64,000 nt of DNA from Pseudevernia furfuracea (Eukaryota; Ascomycota; Lecanoromycetes; Lecanorales; Parmeliaceae): positions 868,001 through 932,000 of the forward strand of contig JAIUPT010000034.1 in assembly GCA_022315425.1 (NCBI GenBank), read 5' to 3'. Positions 21,758-32,069 of this stretch are shown piece by piece. The translations under genes and the position numbers were made by a program. The notes under the pieces were generated by a model that saw nothing but the letters and a program-made list of their open reading frames with translations, was not told the origin of the DNA and did not search any database. The first letter of the stretch is position 1. Each line of letters opens with the position of its first letter.

Positions 21758-22971
21758 TCACTCTCCCGGTGACAGACCCCTGCCGTTAACATGTCCATTT
21801 CCATTTGCTAACTTTCCCAATTTCCCAGCCCCAGGCCCTAGCTCCGGATCCGGATTCGCACTCTCGTATTCGAGCGATTTTATTAGTTTGTAAAGTAGGA
21901 CTGCGAAGAGAGAACCGCAGATGGGGCCGACCCAGTAGATCCATTGCGTGGTGTGGAAGGTGTGGATGGCGACGGCGGGACCGAAGGAGCGAGCCGGGTT
22001 GAGAGAGCCGCCGGTCCAGAAGACGCCTGCGAGGTGGATGTTAGACGTGGGTGCTCGTGATTAGGGCTTCGGAGAAAAAGGGTAGAGGGTCTCCTAGCTC
22101 AGGAGCCGGTGGGGGACTCACCAACGAGCTCGGCGATGAAAAGACTTAGTCCGATACCCACTGGCGCAATGAAGTTCCCTTGGTGCTTTTCTGCTGCCAG
22201 CATGAAAATCGTGAAGACGAGTTGCGCGGTCAGAATCATCTCTATAATGACACCCTGGGCCTGTGTCGTTCCACCTCCAAGCGTGGTTGAAACGGCAAGT
22301 TTGCCTTGGAATAACGCCTGTACGATATATGCAGCGACTATGCCGGCTACAATTTGGATGATGAAGAGGAGAATACCGCGAACGATTGAGATGGCGCCGA
22401 TGAGAACCATGCCGACCGTTACCTGAAAATCTTAGTCTTTGCCAGAAATGCTGGAAGGTACCTGTGCAGGCCAATTCATAGGACAGTGATCACCCACCGC
22501 TGGATTGAACAAGCCCCCACTGATCCTAAAGAAGACCCATGCGTTGACGGCCAGGGAGAAACCGAAGCTCAAGCTTATGTATAGTAATTCGGAAGGATTC
22601 TTTTGCGCGACTTGTGTAATGACTGTAGTCCCTGTGTTGGTATTGGAAGATATATTTGCAACTCTGCAGCAGTCCCCCATCAATCAGCATTTCCATCTCA
22701 AGTTCGGCGTGTAACTTGCAAGATACATTGTGGAGGTGTATAGTGGTCTGGGCTCTAGAGCGCATCCTGGGAGCAACATGGCGGTGAAGAGGAGATATCG
22801 GATGGAGTACACGTACTGAGTGCCAGCAAAAGCGAAGAAGAGGAAAGAAATGGTGCCAACGAATTCACCTATAACAGCGACGGTGTGCCCACGAGTTGTG
22901 GGAGGGAGCGTACGGAGGAGACGGCGTATAGGCCCGTCTACAGGTGCGGTAGTGGGTGCTTCGGTATTCAT
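21758..22971 (-). CDS. Aquaporin / MIP-family channel
   Basis: Four exons on the minus strand: 22971-22817, 22663-22498, 22422-22122 and 22026-21758, with introns of 153, 75 and 95 bp (GTACGT..CAG, GTGGGT..CAG, GTGAGT..CAG). The joined frame is 296 residues with six hydrophobic helices. The first half carries SGGLFNPAV, whose NPA is split from the next VTVGM by intron 2, and the second half carries WTGGSLNPARSFGPAV; both NPA boxes are canonical. The helix after the second box (HTTQWIYWVGPICGSLFAVLLYKLIK) is standard. The cytoplasmic tail is short, without the long extensions of Fps1-type glycerol channels, so water transport is more likely than glycerol, although pore selectivity residues were not modelled. 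A 9-mer-like GGGTTTATG repeat occurs in the leader at about 22985-23035. Confidence 0.9.
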
Positions 22972-24175
22972 GTCGAAGAAGGCGGTTTATGGGTGGTTCT
23001 ACGGGTTTATGGGTTTATGGGTTCATGGGTTTGTGATGGACGATTTGGCAGAGCGCAAAGGAGAGATGCAAGAATGGGGACTGAACTGGGGGAGATTGGT
23101 GAGAATGGCGTCATGTTGAGATTTTTTGAATTTCATCAACGGTCAACAAACATGAGTCGGAATTCAGAATTAGCTTTTGGACGCCCCCGGATTCTTTGAA
23201 AAGTCAAGATCACTTTTAGTTACAAAGCTTCTTTATTCTACGCATACAACATTTCAGCCACGGATCATCCTGGGCTGATCTGCTTTCTGCTTTCGCATAC
23301 TTAGAATTACATAACAAAAATGTAGTGGCAGATGATGCATATCTTCAATTCTCTCAGTCGTCTCATCAATCTGTGGCACCAAGGACTCCGTCTTTGCACC
23401 CGGGCCTTCTTGTTTTGGCCACAAGCCAAGCGCCCATGCTCACAAAGCATTTGCTAAATTTACAAAGTCTTACTTCTGCCAATTCCCTTTTGAAGAAAAT
23501 CATTTTACTGTAGTGGAGTGACTAAAGAAAGAGACTGCGAATCCTCGTGTTGTAGGAGCTAGTGGCTAGTGCTGACGATCAAGTTTGCCGTTTCCGGCCG
23601 TCTAGATATTTGAGCGTCCAAATATGGTTAGTACAAATCTCGGCACTCCTTACTTCCGAATCGTCATCAAAGGAAGACGTCTTATACATCTCGCAATAAT
23701 AACCGAGGTCAATGTACCAAGAAACAGCATTGCGAAGTTGTCACTCGATCTATCCCTATTTTCTGCTTGCTGAACGGGACTCAATAGTCACTCAGACGTT
23801 TTGTCAGCGCCAGAAAGTACAGCAGAAGGCAATTAGAGCCTACATTAACAATACCATGAACAAGAAAATCACTTGAGCAAGGGAAACTAGACCTTTATGT
23901 ACAGTAAGCTGGCCGCGATTTGCTAGCTGAACTGTGGCATGTTCGTCAAAAAAGAATAGTGAACAGCCGTCCATCCTTGCATCATCCTGTCTTCCACGAA
24001 AAGTAATCTTCTGACCGCAGATATCATCAACCCCCCGAACACCGGAACTGATCTTAAAGATTCGAGATTGGAGCATAAATAAAAACAAGCATTCCGCCAA
24101 AAAGAGATAAAAACACCCAAACACCGACATCATAGATCTGAAGCCTCCTGGTCTTGAGACTTTTCCCCATCATAA
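22972..24175. other. Intergenic region
   Basis: The aquaporin promoter lies at the low end, with GGTTTATGG-type repeats. At 23183-23194 there is the 12-mer GCCCCCGGATTC that also forms the arms of an inverted repeat at 30 kb. A minus-strand frame at about 23900-24060 contains RMDGCSLFFF, reminiscent of an endonuclease/exonuclease fold, but it is too short to call. Confidence 0.4.
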
Positions 24176-24977
24176 TTACCTACCACGAGACTCGACCAAT
24201 TTTGTGGCGTTAAGCAGACTACTGGAGCCCGAAGGCGCTGGAAGCTCTCCTGCAACATGAGGCGGCCCGTCCGGGATGTTCTTGTCCTCCGCCGAGCCAT
24301 TCGTCATAATGAGAACCCCGATGCTTCCTTGGTCCCCTAGCAGCATCTCAGCATCGGTCTTGAGCTCTCTTAGTAAAGAAAGAACATGATAACATTTGAT
24401 GACTTTGCTCAATCTGCCTGCCTCCCGCAAATAATCAATCCGGTGCTGAAAAACGAAATATCAACTCACCCATAGCCACCCACCCTGCCTTCCCATCTCG
24501 CCCGCATCTGAACTCAATGTTCATCGCCGCATGCCAAACACCTTCAAAGGTCGCCACGTCCGTCTCTTCATATCTCTCCCTGAAATCGGACCCGGGCAAC
24601 TCTCGCGGTTGGAACTGATCCAGCATGGCTATCGTGACGACACAAGTCCTCCATTCGTACTTCCGCGGCGTCATTATCCTTGGCAAGTCCGTCTTCGGAG
24701 TCGCTGCGAGAGAGGTGAATTCGTACTCTTGACTTTCGCGCTCCTGAGCTTCGGCCTTGAAGATGTAGTCGATGATTACGGCGCAGTCTTGTCGGTCGAA
24801 TCCGTCTGCGATCCATGTTTGCGCTTTGGTGCATTGGATGCCGATGTCGTGACTGGGGCTGGTGAGTATGCGGGTTGTCGTGTTCGTGACTGGAATTGCG
24901 GTGGTGGAGATGAGGAGGGTCAGATATTGTACCGCGAGGTATGTCCTTGCTAGAGACGATCTGAGAAAGATTGGCAT
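24176..24977 (-). CDS. Secreted hypothetical protein, fungal family
   Basis: Two exons, 24977-24470 and 24336-24176, joined by a 133 bp intron (GTGAGT..TAG) into 222 residues. The start is the ATG opening an N-terminal hydrophobic segment (MPIFLRSSLARTYLAVQYL...), a probable signal peptide or anchor. The mature part has three cysteines visible at GIQC, RQDCAVIIDYI and RTCVVTIAM, a DVATFEGVWHAA segment, RCGRDGKAGWVAMGDQGSIG across the splice junction and a hydrophilic tail. This arrangement (DC.. AI, Y.W.TCVVTI, DVATF.GVWHAA, GW.AMG..GSIGV) recurs in many secreted proteins of filamentous ascomycetes with no assigned function. About 225 bp upstream on the same strand is a frameshifted gene of similar type, so the two may be a pair. 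Cell-wall or effector role is speculative. Confidence 0.7.
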
Positions 24978-25201
24978 TCTGAAGGATGTTGAAGCGTGCT
25001 TGATTCCCAGCGAGCGGGCTTGACGGGTATTTGATCGCACATACATCCGCTGTGGCACGTATCGGCTATACGCATCCTCAAGCGTCAATGCTAGTGGCCT
25101 CGCCATCCATCCATCGCGCACGCCACCAGCGCTGCGGCAGTGAGTCCCTTCCACACTCATAATGCACAAAAACTTTCCATGCTGCAAATACCAGCTAGCG
25201 T

Positions 25202-25690
25202 TCACGCCGATCCATCACCACTCCAACCTCGTTTCCCTTCCCCCAACCCCCCTAGGCGGCGGACTCTGCGAATACCACAACACCCCGCGGCCACGATCCC
25301 TTGCTCCACAACGATGACGTCGAAACTCAACGAATGTAACTGCGTCGGTTCTCCTTCCATGAATCTTAGCAACCCGGCCAACGCCCACTCCAACTGCTGC
25401 CACGTGATCACCCTGCCCTGGTTCTCCCGGATCCGAAGCGCAATCGTGTCGCGCCATTGCTTGCCGTATAGGCTGTGGAACCACGGCAGAGGCGCGACGG
25501 GGTCGTTGGGGTGCCAGGTTACGTTTTCTCGGATCCCGGAGTGCGCGCTCGAGATGAGGGAAGAGAGAGGGCTCGAACCAGCTTTCGCCGATGTAGGTGA
25601 TTTGGAGGTAGATTTCTGTGCCGGGGAGGGGGATGACGGTCGGGACGGAGAGTGGGATGGCGGGGGGAGGTCGCTGGTGCGGTGTTGAGG
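25202..25690 (-). pseudogene. Frameshifted secreted-protein relative
   Basis: Reading minus from about 25690, the frame encodes PLPGTEIYLQITYIGESWF and EPSLFP; near 25566 the coherent sequence jumps to another frame, continuing ISSAHSGIRENVTWHPND, then WFHSLYGKQW, GRVITWQQLEWALAGL and RFMEGE to a stop at 25202. The two halves together follow the pattern of a fungal secreted-protein family (ITY.GE.., LF.LI.., PLPWF..L.G, ITWQQLEWAL.GL..FM). The junction lies in a CT-rich run (TCTCTCTTCCCTCATC), compatible with loss of one CT unit. No signal peptide exon could be placed upstream. Either a true frameshift or an assembly error is possible. Confidence 0.5.
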
Positions 25691-25740
25691 GGGTTTGGGA
25701 ATTGTGTAGGTGACCCTGGGGTTGAGTTTTGTTTTTTTGT

Positions 25741-26666
25741 CGAGAGGGAATCACATCTGAAGGGGCCAAGGTTTGTATCCGAGAGGGTTCCGCAGTGAGA
25801 AGATGCGCGCGGCGGATACTACTGCGAGAGAAGGGCACTGCTGAGGAGTATTGGGAAGGATGGCGATGCGCGCGCGCATTGTATACATGGGGGTTTTCAG
25901 ACTTCTCACTTGCAATCAGAAGAACAAGGCATTTTTCAGGGGCCCGAGATCTTGACGTTTCCACTCTGTCCTAATATTCGCTGGGACTTGAATTGTAAAT
26001 ACTATGCGCTTCTGTGTTAAATCTTTTTTCACTCACGGCTATATTTCTTGTCGGCTAGAATTCGTACATTATTGAAAAGATGCGCACAAGCTATCTATCC
26101 CCCTTCTTTCTAAAAGAGGTCTAATGTTGTACGCATACTGTACCATGCGCTTCTGTGTAATTTTTTGTTTCACTCACGGCTATATTTCTTGTTTGCTAGA
26201 GTAGATTCTACGGGAGTCTAGCTACCCAATTCTAACATTCGTGAGTCTCGACTCCCGAACTTGTATGTCGACGGTCTCAGACTTAAGGAATGTTAACGTG
26301 TGTAGAGCTCAACTATCGGATAAAACGGATTTTCGACGTCGGGCGCAGGTCTAGCTAGAATGAAATGATAAATTCAGGGACATCCGTTCCTGGTCGTTTA
26401 GTGTATGTAATATGGTTACCGTCATTGAAAAAAGCTTTCTCTTGTGCACATATATGTACTTGAAATCAAGCCACTCATGTCATCTTCAAGCTGCACGGTC
26501 GCTCCGGCAAGGGGACTTGTAGGGAGATGGAGTTGGCAGAAATTGCGTATCTCACCTGCTTATTCGCTCTTCCCAAAGCATTAACGTCTAGCCGCATCAT
26601 CATCATCTAAAACCATTACCTTATCCACCCAACCGTTCCCTCCCCTCCTCCTCACAAGCAACCGTA
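25741..26666. other. Intergenic region with a direct repeat
   Basis: No gene. It contains two imperfect direct repeats of about 56 bp (26004-26059 and 26144-26199; separate entry) and an imperfect palindrome around 26211-26260 with GGGAGTCT and AGTCTCGACTCCC arms. Confidence 0.5.
26004..26199. repeat. Pair of ~56-bp direct repeats
   Basis: Unit 1 spans 26004-26059 and unit 2 spans 26144-26199. Both start ATGCGCTTCTGTGT, share CACTCACGGCTATATTTC and end GCTAGA, with a few substitutions and small indels. The 84 bp between them is not repeated. Confidence 0.7.
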
Positions 26667-28319
26667 CTAAGATCCCACCCCTCCAACCCTTTCCGCCTCC
26701 GCCTCCGCCTCCCCCGCCCCCGCCTCCGCCTTCATCTTCGCCTTGGAACAGCACCCCTCAACCCCACACCCACACACCCTATCCCTCCAATACCCCTCCC
26801 CATAATCCACCGTCACCTCCTCGAACACGCCAATCTCCCTTACCGCCTGCACCACCATGCGATGCCGCCCGCCCACCGTCACGTTCCGGAACCGCGCCGC
26901 CGCGTCGCAGGAGTGGTTCAGGAAGCGGGTCCAGTTGCCCAGCCGCTTGGCGCTGATGGTCGCGACGACCTCGTCGGGCGCGCGGCCCGGCAGGCTGAAG
27001 TCGAGCGCGTAGACGGCGTCGGCGGCGTGCGCGGCGGGGAAGATCTCGCCGACGTACTCGCCGATGACGGCGCGGGCGGGGATGCGCGACAGGGCGCGCA
27101 CGCCGACCCCGAAGGCCCCGTAGGAGCGCAGTTCCACCAATGGGTGCGAGATGCTGGGGCTGCTGTGCATGGAGCAGGTGCAGGGGGTGCGGGAGTCGCA
27201 GGCGAGGCAGGGGTGGGGGCTCGGAGGGCGGAGTTTGGTGGGGCCTTCGGGGTAGGGGCGGTCGGTGGGCCAGGAGGCGGGTGGCGGGGTGGCGGCGAAG
27301 GCTCGTTCGCGGTAGATGTTGTTGGGGATGTTGAGTTGGGTCCTGCCTTCGAAGGTCGGGCGGTGGACGTCGGAGAGGTTGGGCGTGACGACCCATTTGT
27401 GCGGGGAGGGTTTGGGCGGTTTTTGCGGTCGTAATCGGCTGAAGTCGTACGAGGGCGTTGGCGGGAAGAGGTGGCGCAGGTGGATTAGTTCGGTCCACCA
27501 GTCCAGGGCGTGGCATTCGACGAAGACCATTAGGCTCACGGCGTTCTCGTCGATGCTGGAGGAGACTGCCTGCCATGTTGAGGCGTCGAGGGTGCAAGCT
27601 GCGTTGCGGAAAGCGGCGGAGTGAGCGAGCTTGCTTAGAAATTTCCAGCTGTGATGAGCGACCAGATTGCCATACCGCTCAGAAGCTGGATCTTCGTATG
27701 ACAGGCATCTGGACATCTTCTCCTGAATGCCCAAAATCTCGCTGGATTGCGGGTGTTCGGACTTGTACAGGTGGGCAAGCGCGGATTCTGTTGATGAGTT
27801 AGCAAGTGTGGATGGAGAAGGGAGTTGCAAAAACTTACTGATGACCGTCTCCACGCCAACTGACACTTCCCGGAGTAGCAGAATCTTCTCGCTCAGCTCT
27901 CCGAGAAAACTTCTCTCGGTTTGAGCTCCTCCAGAAGCGATTTTGGGCCCTTGAGCGGCAGCGACACTGTGTAGGTCCTGGTAGATCTGCGCCATTAGCC
28001 CTTTCACGTCGTATCCAGGACACTCGCTGGCATCTGCGGAGGAGCTGTTCTCCACCACCTTTGCACGGATTTTTTTCAGAACCTCGAAAAGGTGTGCCCG
28101 TACTTTCTCCTTGTCAGCATTGATATCGCGTGCGGAGTCGAAAAATGCCTGCCATTTCTTCTCGTCCCGCAAACTCTCTCCTCCTGTCGCAAGGGCAATT
28201 TTGCCGGATTTTTCTATAGAAGTAGAAGACTTCTTGACACCTGATCCAGTAAGAGGCGACGCGACTTTCTTGGTACCTGTGGAGCTGCCAGAGCTTCCGG
28301 TCATTGGAGGGGACTTCAT
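26667..28319 (-). CDS. SET-domain protein (putative lysine methyltransferase)
   Basis: Exons 28319-27839 and 27787-26667 with a 51 bp intron (27838-27788, GTAAGT, TGCTAAC branch point, CAG). The intron is a multiple of three without stop, so an unspliced form would also be open. The ATG at 28319 is the first in frame downstream of a stop. The product is 533 residues. The first 370 are helical and of unknown type; a small Cys cluster (PCLACDSRTPCTCS) precedes the SET core at about 378-497, which has YGAFGVGVRAL, GEYVGEI, RFLNHSCDAAARFRN (the NHSC that binds AdoMet) and EVTVDYGEGYW. A post-SET CGCGVEGCC follows at about 499-507. The C-terminal tail is a low-complexity Ala/Glu repeat encoded by CCGCCT triplets. 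Histone is the usual substrate of such proteins, but the specific target cannot be told. Confidence 0.85.
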   Translation of the reverse strand: MKSPPMTGSSGSSTGTKKVASPLTGSGVKKSSTSIEKSGKIALATGGESLRDEKKWQAFFDSARDINADKEKVRAHLFEVLKKIRAKVVENSSSADASECPGYDVKGLMAQIYQDLHSVAAAQGPKIASGGAQTERSFLGELSEKILLLREVSVGVETVISKFLQLPSPSTLANSSTESALAHLYKSEHPQSSEILGIQEKMSRCLSYEDPASERYGNLVAHHSWKFLSKLAHSAAFRNAACTLDASTWQAVSSSIDENAVSLMVFVECHALDWWTELIHLRHLFPPTPSYDFSRLRPQKPPKPSPHKWVVTPNLSDVHRPTFEGRTQLNIPNNIYRERAFAATPPPASWPTDRPYPEGPTKLRPPSPHPCLACDSRTPCTCSMHSSPSISHPLVELRSYGAFGVGVRALSRIPARAVIGEYVGEIFPAAHAADAVYALDFSLPGRAPDEVVATISAKRLGNWTRFLNHSCDAAARFRNVTVGGRHRMVVQAVREIGVFEEVTVDYGEGYWRDRVCGCGVEGCCSKAKMKAEAGAGEAEAEAERVGGVGS

Positions 28320-29346
28320 GCTTTCGAGCAGTGTTTGAAGGTTACTCAAAGGGAGGATCGAAACTTTTGGGGCGTCAGGTTCAAGGAGGCAGGCTAGGAA
28401 GTGATTGGAATCGCAAGCGTGCTATAAGCCGGTGGAGAAGGGAAAGGGGAAAGGACCATGATTTGCGCCCAATGATACTTTGCCAACTGGGACTTGCGAG
28501 AACAATGGTCATTGTGTCAAGGCCCCAGGTTCACACGACAATGAGTTGTGTGCATCTTTGGCTTTGTGCAAGAAGTATGCACGAGCCACAAAACAATGCA
28601 CTTGTGCGCACAATCCCGATGACAATAGACGGTAACACTGTTATACAAAGAGAATATCATCTGGTTGTTCATAGCACCAAGGCATATCATCTGAGAAAAA
28701 AGCCACAATGTCACTGAGCATGGGTGGTGAAGTTTGAGCGATCTGATACTGCTGAGGAGTCGAGTGGCATGCTCGTTAAAGTGAAGTGATAGCAGAATGC
28801 AAAGGCCGTGTATTGATGGAGTATTCGAGAGACAATATCTTTAGGAACATTAGTCTCACAGGGCAATCATGCATATGGTCTGAAAGAAAACCAATAGGAA
28901 AAAGCTAGAAGACAGTGAAGACTGTATGACATGAATATTGGAAGTTCCATATAATCATGGGACCTTTCAATATGTCAGTCGACGCAAAGAAGGCTTCTCA
29001 TAGATGTGATTACTTGTAAATCATGCATGTGATCAGTCGTGGTTCCTAAAAGAACTTTTAAGAGTGCCCTTTTGCCTCGGGTTCTTAGTTGAGCAAATTC
29101 TGTCTCTCACACTCACAGCTCTGAGTCCTGCTCCTCTATGAGCTCTTGTATATGTGATTTAGAGAACCCTTCTTATGCGATGCTGCAAGATCTTCACAAT
29201 ACTTGCATCCATATGCTATCAACTCTTCTTGCGGATCGCATGCTAAGTCGGCGGCTAAGAATAATAAGAGGAAGGGGGAAAACAAGGTCAACAAGAGCAA
29301 GTCACCCACCAAGCCCGGATGCGGCGATCGTAAGAGTCTAATAGAC
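28320..29346. other. Intergenic region
   Basis: Upstream region of the SET gene and downstream of the 29.3-kb gene. Frames are short and unrelated to known domains. Confidence 0.5.
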
Positions 29347-30060
29347 CTATGGCTCTAATAGCCCCTTTTTAATCGTATACTCCGGCTTCTGAGCTTTGAC
29401 ATACTTGATCTCCTCCCGCTCTTGCTCAAAATGCACACTGCCGTATCGGAGCAATTCTGAAAAAGTCCCGTGCGCTATGTCCTTCCCCTCATTATTCTCC
29501 ATATCCCACAGAATGCCCAGCGCTGGGGTCTTGGTCAAGTTTTTTCCGTGCGTAATCTTTTGCATGCTTGACCGTGTCAGCATCCTCCAAATGGCCTTGT
29601 ATGCCGTCTGGTATTCCTTGGATTCTGGAGCTGCATCGCGCCTCGTCTCCAACACATCGAAGAGGTCCTGCCCCGAGAAACCTATTGTTGATTCGGCGCT
29701 CCAGTCCTCGGACAGGGAGTCGAACAGGAGAACTTTGTTCTCGTAGTACTCCGCGCCGTTGAATCCGCCGTTCGGTTCCTCGAGCATGCACAACCGCTGC
29801 CAAGCAGGTCCACACGTTCTTTTCCGAGGTGACGGGCGCATGCTTCGTCAGCGAATCCAGAATTTCTTCATCTGAGCGTGTGTCAAGAGCTTCGGCATAA
29901 TGGAGCTCGGAACGGAACTCCTCTGGGATGGATAATAGCAGGTCTTGCATCCTAGAATATGTCCCGGTCGCAGCTTCTATGATTCTACGAAGGGAATCCG
30001 TTGAAGTGTTCAAGAAAGATGAATTGCTCAGCCCCCGGATTCCTGCGGGTGTTTCCTATA
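29347..30060 (-). pseudogene. Frame-broken hypothetical gene
   Basis: From about 30055 the minus frame encodes a hydrophilic helix-rich N-terminal part (SLRRIIEAATGTYSRMQDLL, EEFRSELHYAEALDTRSDE, SLTKHAPVTSEKNVW). Around 29800-29825 the coherent frame shifts into a second one running to a stop at 29347 (MLEEPNGGFNGAEYYENK, LLFDSLSEDW, then YKAIWRMLTRSSMQKITHGK). No splice pair fits the junction, so a 1-2 base indel is likely. No ATG precedes the first part; the frame opens at a TAG inside the inverted repeat at 30031-30084. I do not recognise a family. Confidence 0.4.
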
Positions 30061-30084
30061 TAATAGAATAGTGAATCCGGGGGC
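30031..30084. repeat. 12-bp perfect inverted repeat
   Basis: GCCCCCGGATTC at 30031-30042 and its exact reverse complement at 30073-30084 enclose 30 bp. A third copy of the same 12-mer is at 23183-23194. It may be the ends of a tiny mobile element or a hairpin. Confidence 0.7.
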
Positions 30085-30851
30085 CTCGCGAAGAAGTAAG
30101 CCAACGCTGAAACCTCGATTGAGGTAAGCTGACGTGAGGCTGGCTAACCCGAGCTGAGCTAGCCCAAAGCCAAAATCGCCTCGATATTCAGTATCACGCC
30201 TGAATTTTTGCTTGTGAATTGTTCGTGCTATATTTCACTTCTCGTACGTGTCGGTAGAATACAACATAGCTCACACTACTACCTTATGCTTTGCTTTTTG
30301 TGCCACCTCCATCAATCCCATTATCAAGAACATACTGCACACCCCCAGAATCATCGCAAAGTCAAAGAGAGACTTGGGTGACTGAAAGAGAAACTAAGGA
30401 GAGGGAACATGAGGTATGATGATAATGACTGAGCGAAAGAATCTTATGCTAAAGATATTCACTTTGCGGAAAGCTGACATGAGTAAATTAAAGACTATAT
30501 TCAAAGAAGCTACAAGCGCAGTACTTATGAAGAAAAACTCATCGAATGAGGATCTGACTCTGAAAAGGTAATAGCTGACAGCGAAATTATTAGTAGGCAC
30601 GTTATTACCATATCGCAGCATTCTATGTCGGAATGTAAAGAGTAGGTAGTGTCTTAGAAACAAACAATGTTGAAGCAGAATAAGACATGCAGGATACTTA
30701 TGAGAACTCGATCGGTAGCAGTACACTCTAAATTTGTGTAAGTCTAAATTGATATTGCATGCTACATCAAACATAAATTGACGCCCAAATCCAAGCTGCA
30801 AGCTTTGTCATACATCTAAATGGCTCCAACGCATGCAAATATGATGCCCTC
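30085..30851. other. A+T-rich intergenic region
   Basis: Contains a 135-codon minus frame at 30394-30801 with skewed composition (Phe, Tyr, Ser, Leu) typical of chance frames in A+T-rich DNA. Not called. Confidence 0.45.
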
Positions 30852-32069
30852 TTATTCTTTCAAAAAATTCTTCCCAAGACAACCTTCGCACTCACCATAG
30901 TCCTCATGTTCCTTCACCCCGACATGCATGACCTGCTCACACTGTTTCTTCGCTTTTCTCCAAGCCGCCTCAGTCGCATCTAATTTCCACTCCCGCTGCG
31001 CGAAAGGGTCCCCATCGTACAACTTCTTCACCCTGCTCTCCACTACCGACCTTTCTTCCTGCACCAATTGATTCACCCACTTCGGATCTGTCACTCCCTC
31101 AAGCTTCCGAAAATCCTTCTCCACAATCAATCTCAGCAGACTTGTCCCATCATTCATACCAGTGCTCTTAAAATCGAATTTGAAAGTCGCAAGGCATTCC
31201 GAACAGCCCTGCTCTACGGAAATCGTGTCATCGAGATACAAATAGCCTTTTTGAAATAAAGAGGAGAGCGTGAAATGTGGACACATGGATGCGAGGCTGA
31301 GGAGTGCTGGTACTGCAGCCACTTCTTCTTCCGTAAGGGCGCTGGTTGAGGGGCTGACGTGTGCTATTGGGAAGCAGATTCGAGCTGACGATTGATATGG
31401 TGTTGTAACATGGATAGAGGTGCATTGAAAGCATTCTCCTTTCGTGTTGGGAGGCTTGTCGTGGGTGACTTGCTCGTATGTAAACGAGACATGGGGACAT
31501 ATCCACACCTTTCCCGTTCGACCCCGACAGCTGCGTTCTGCGTCTGACTTTTCAAGCTCAACAGGTAGGAAAAGGGCATTTTTGTGGACGGTGAGGCACG
31601 CGCCGCAAATCGATCTCTCGTTATCAAAGTAGCCGTCTTTGAGGAGGTATCTTAGCAGCTGCAATCGGCCTTCGTGCTTGAGGATGTATTGAGGGGCCCT
31701 TTTGCTTGCTTTGGTGCGTGGCCCTGAGTCCCGAACCTGACTAACGAGCCGCGAAGATTCATCTGAGCGGCTTCCAAATTCCGAATTTGCTTGGAATGGT
31801 AGACCCTCGTACAGGTTGCGAGTGGTGTAACGAAGACATAGTCTGCTAACAGGGTCGAGATATCGTGCTACTCGGAGAGCTAGATGGATAGGAGGATCTT
31901 GGCGATTTAGGTGATTCTGGCCACGAGAGTACGCAGGCACCTGCCGCGAGTTCTGCAGCGGGAGTTCGCTGTACTCTGGGGGGGCGTCGGGGTCCTCGGC
32001 TTTTTCTCTGGTGTTGGAGCGTGTGGCTTCGGATTCCTTGGAGCGGGAGGTGGAGTGATGTTGGCCCAT
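30852..32069 (-). CDS. Hypothetical protein with F-box-like start and cysteine pairs
   Basis: One intron-free frame of 405 residues from an ATG at 32069. The first 60 residues are hydrophilic and basic. Residues about 61-85 (HLALRVARYLDPVSRLCLRYT) resemble the two helices of an F-box-like motif. The rest contains spaced cysteine/histidine pairs (ICGACLTVH, RGRTGKVWICPH, ECFQCTSIH, QGCSECLATF, CEGCLG) that could bind zinc, and a charged C-terminus. No signal peptide or membrane segment. I know no characterised homologue; substrate-receptor or DNA/RNA-binding roles are both open. It is the most intact of the unrecognised genes in the window. Confidence 0.65.
   Translation of the reverse strand: MGQHHSTSRSKESEATRSNTREKAEDPDAPPEYSELPLQNSRQVPAYSRGQNHLNRQDPPIHLALRVARYLDPVSRLCLRYTTRNLYEGLPFQANSEFGSRSDESSRLVSQVRDSGPRTKASKRAPQYILKHEGRLQLLRYLLKDGYFDNERSICGACLTVHKNALFLPVELEKSDAERSCRGRTGKVWICPHVSFTYEQVTHDKPPNTKGECFQCTSIHVTTPYQSSARICFPIAHVSPSTSALTEEEVAAVPALLSLASMCPHFTLSSLFQKGYLYLDDTISVEQGCSECLATFKFDFKSTGMNDGTSLLRLIVEKDFRKLEGVTDPKWVNQLVQEERSVVESRVKKLYDGDPFAQREWKLDATEAAWRKAKKQCEQVMHVGVKEHEDYGECEGCLGKNFLKE

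Noticed and set aside
23900..24060. Minus frame with RMDGCSLFFF resembling an endonuclease/exonuclease/phosphatase domain
   Set aside because: Only about 60 coherent residues, no other motif and no splice partners; could be a relic or chance.
25140..25688. Plus-strand 182-codon frame
   Set aside because: Shadow of the minus-strand frameshifted secreted gene; no domain on plus.
26862..27434. Long Gly/Val/Arg-rich plus frame opposite the SET gene
   Set aside because: Composition is that of an antisense G+C-rich shadow; the SET reading is clear.
30394..30801. 135-codon minus frame
   Set aside because: Composition matches chance reading through A+T-rich DNA; no motif.
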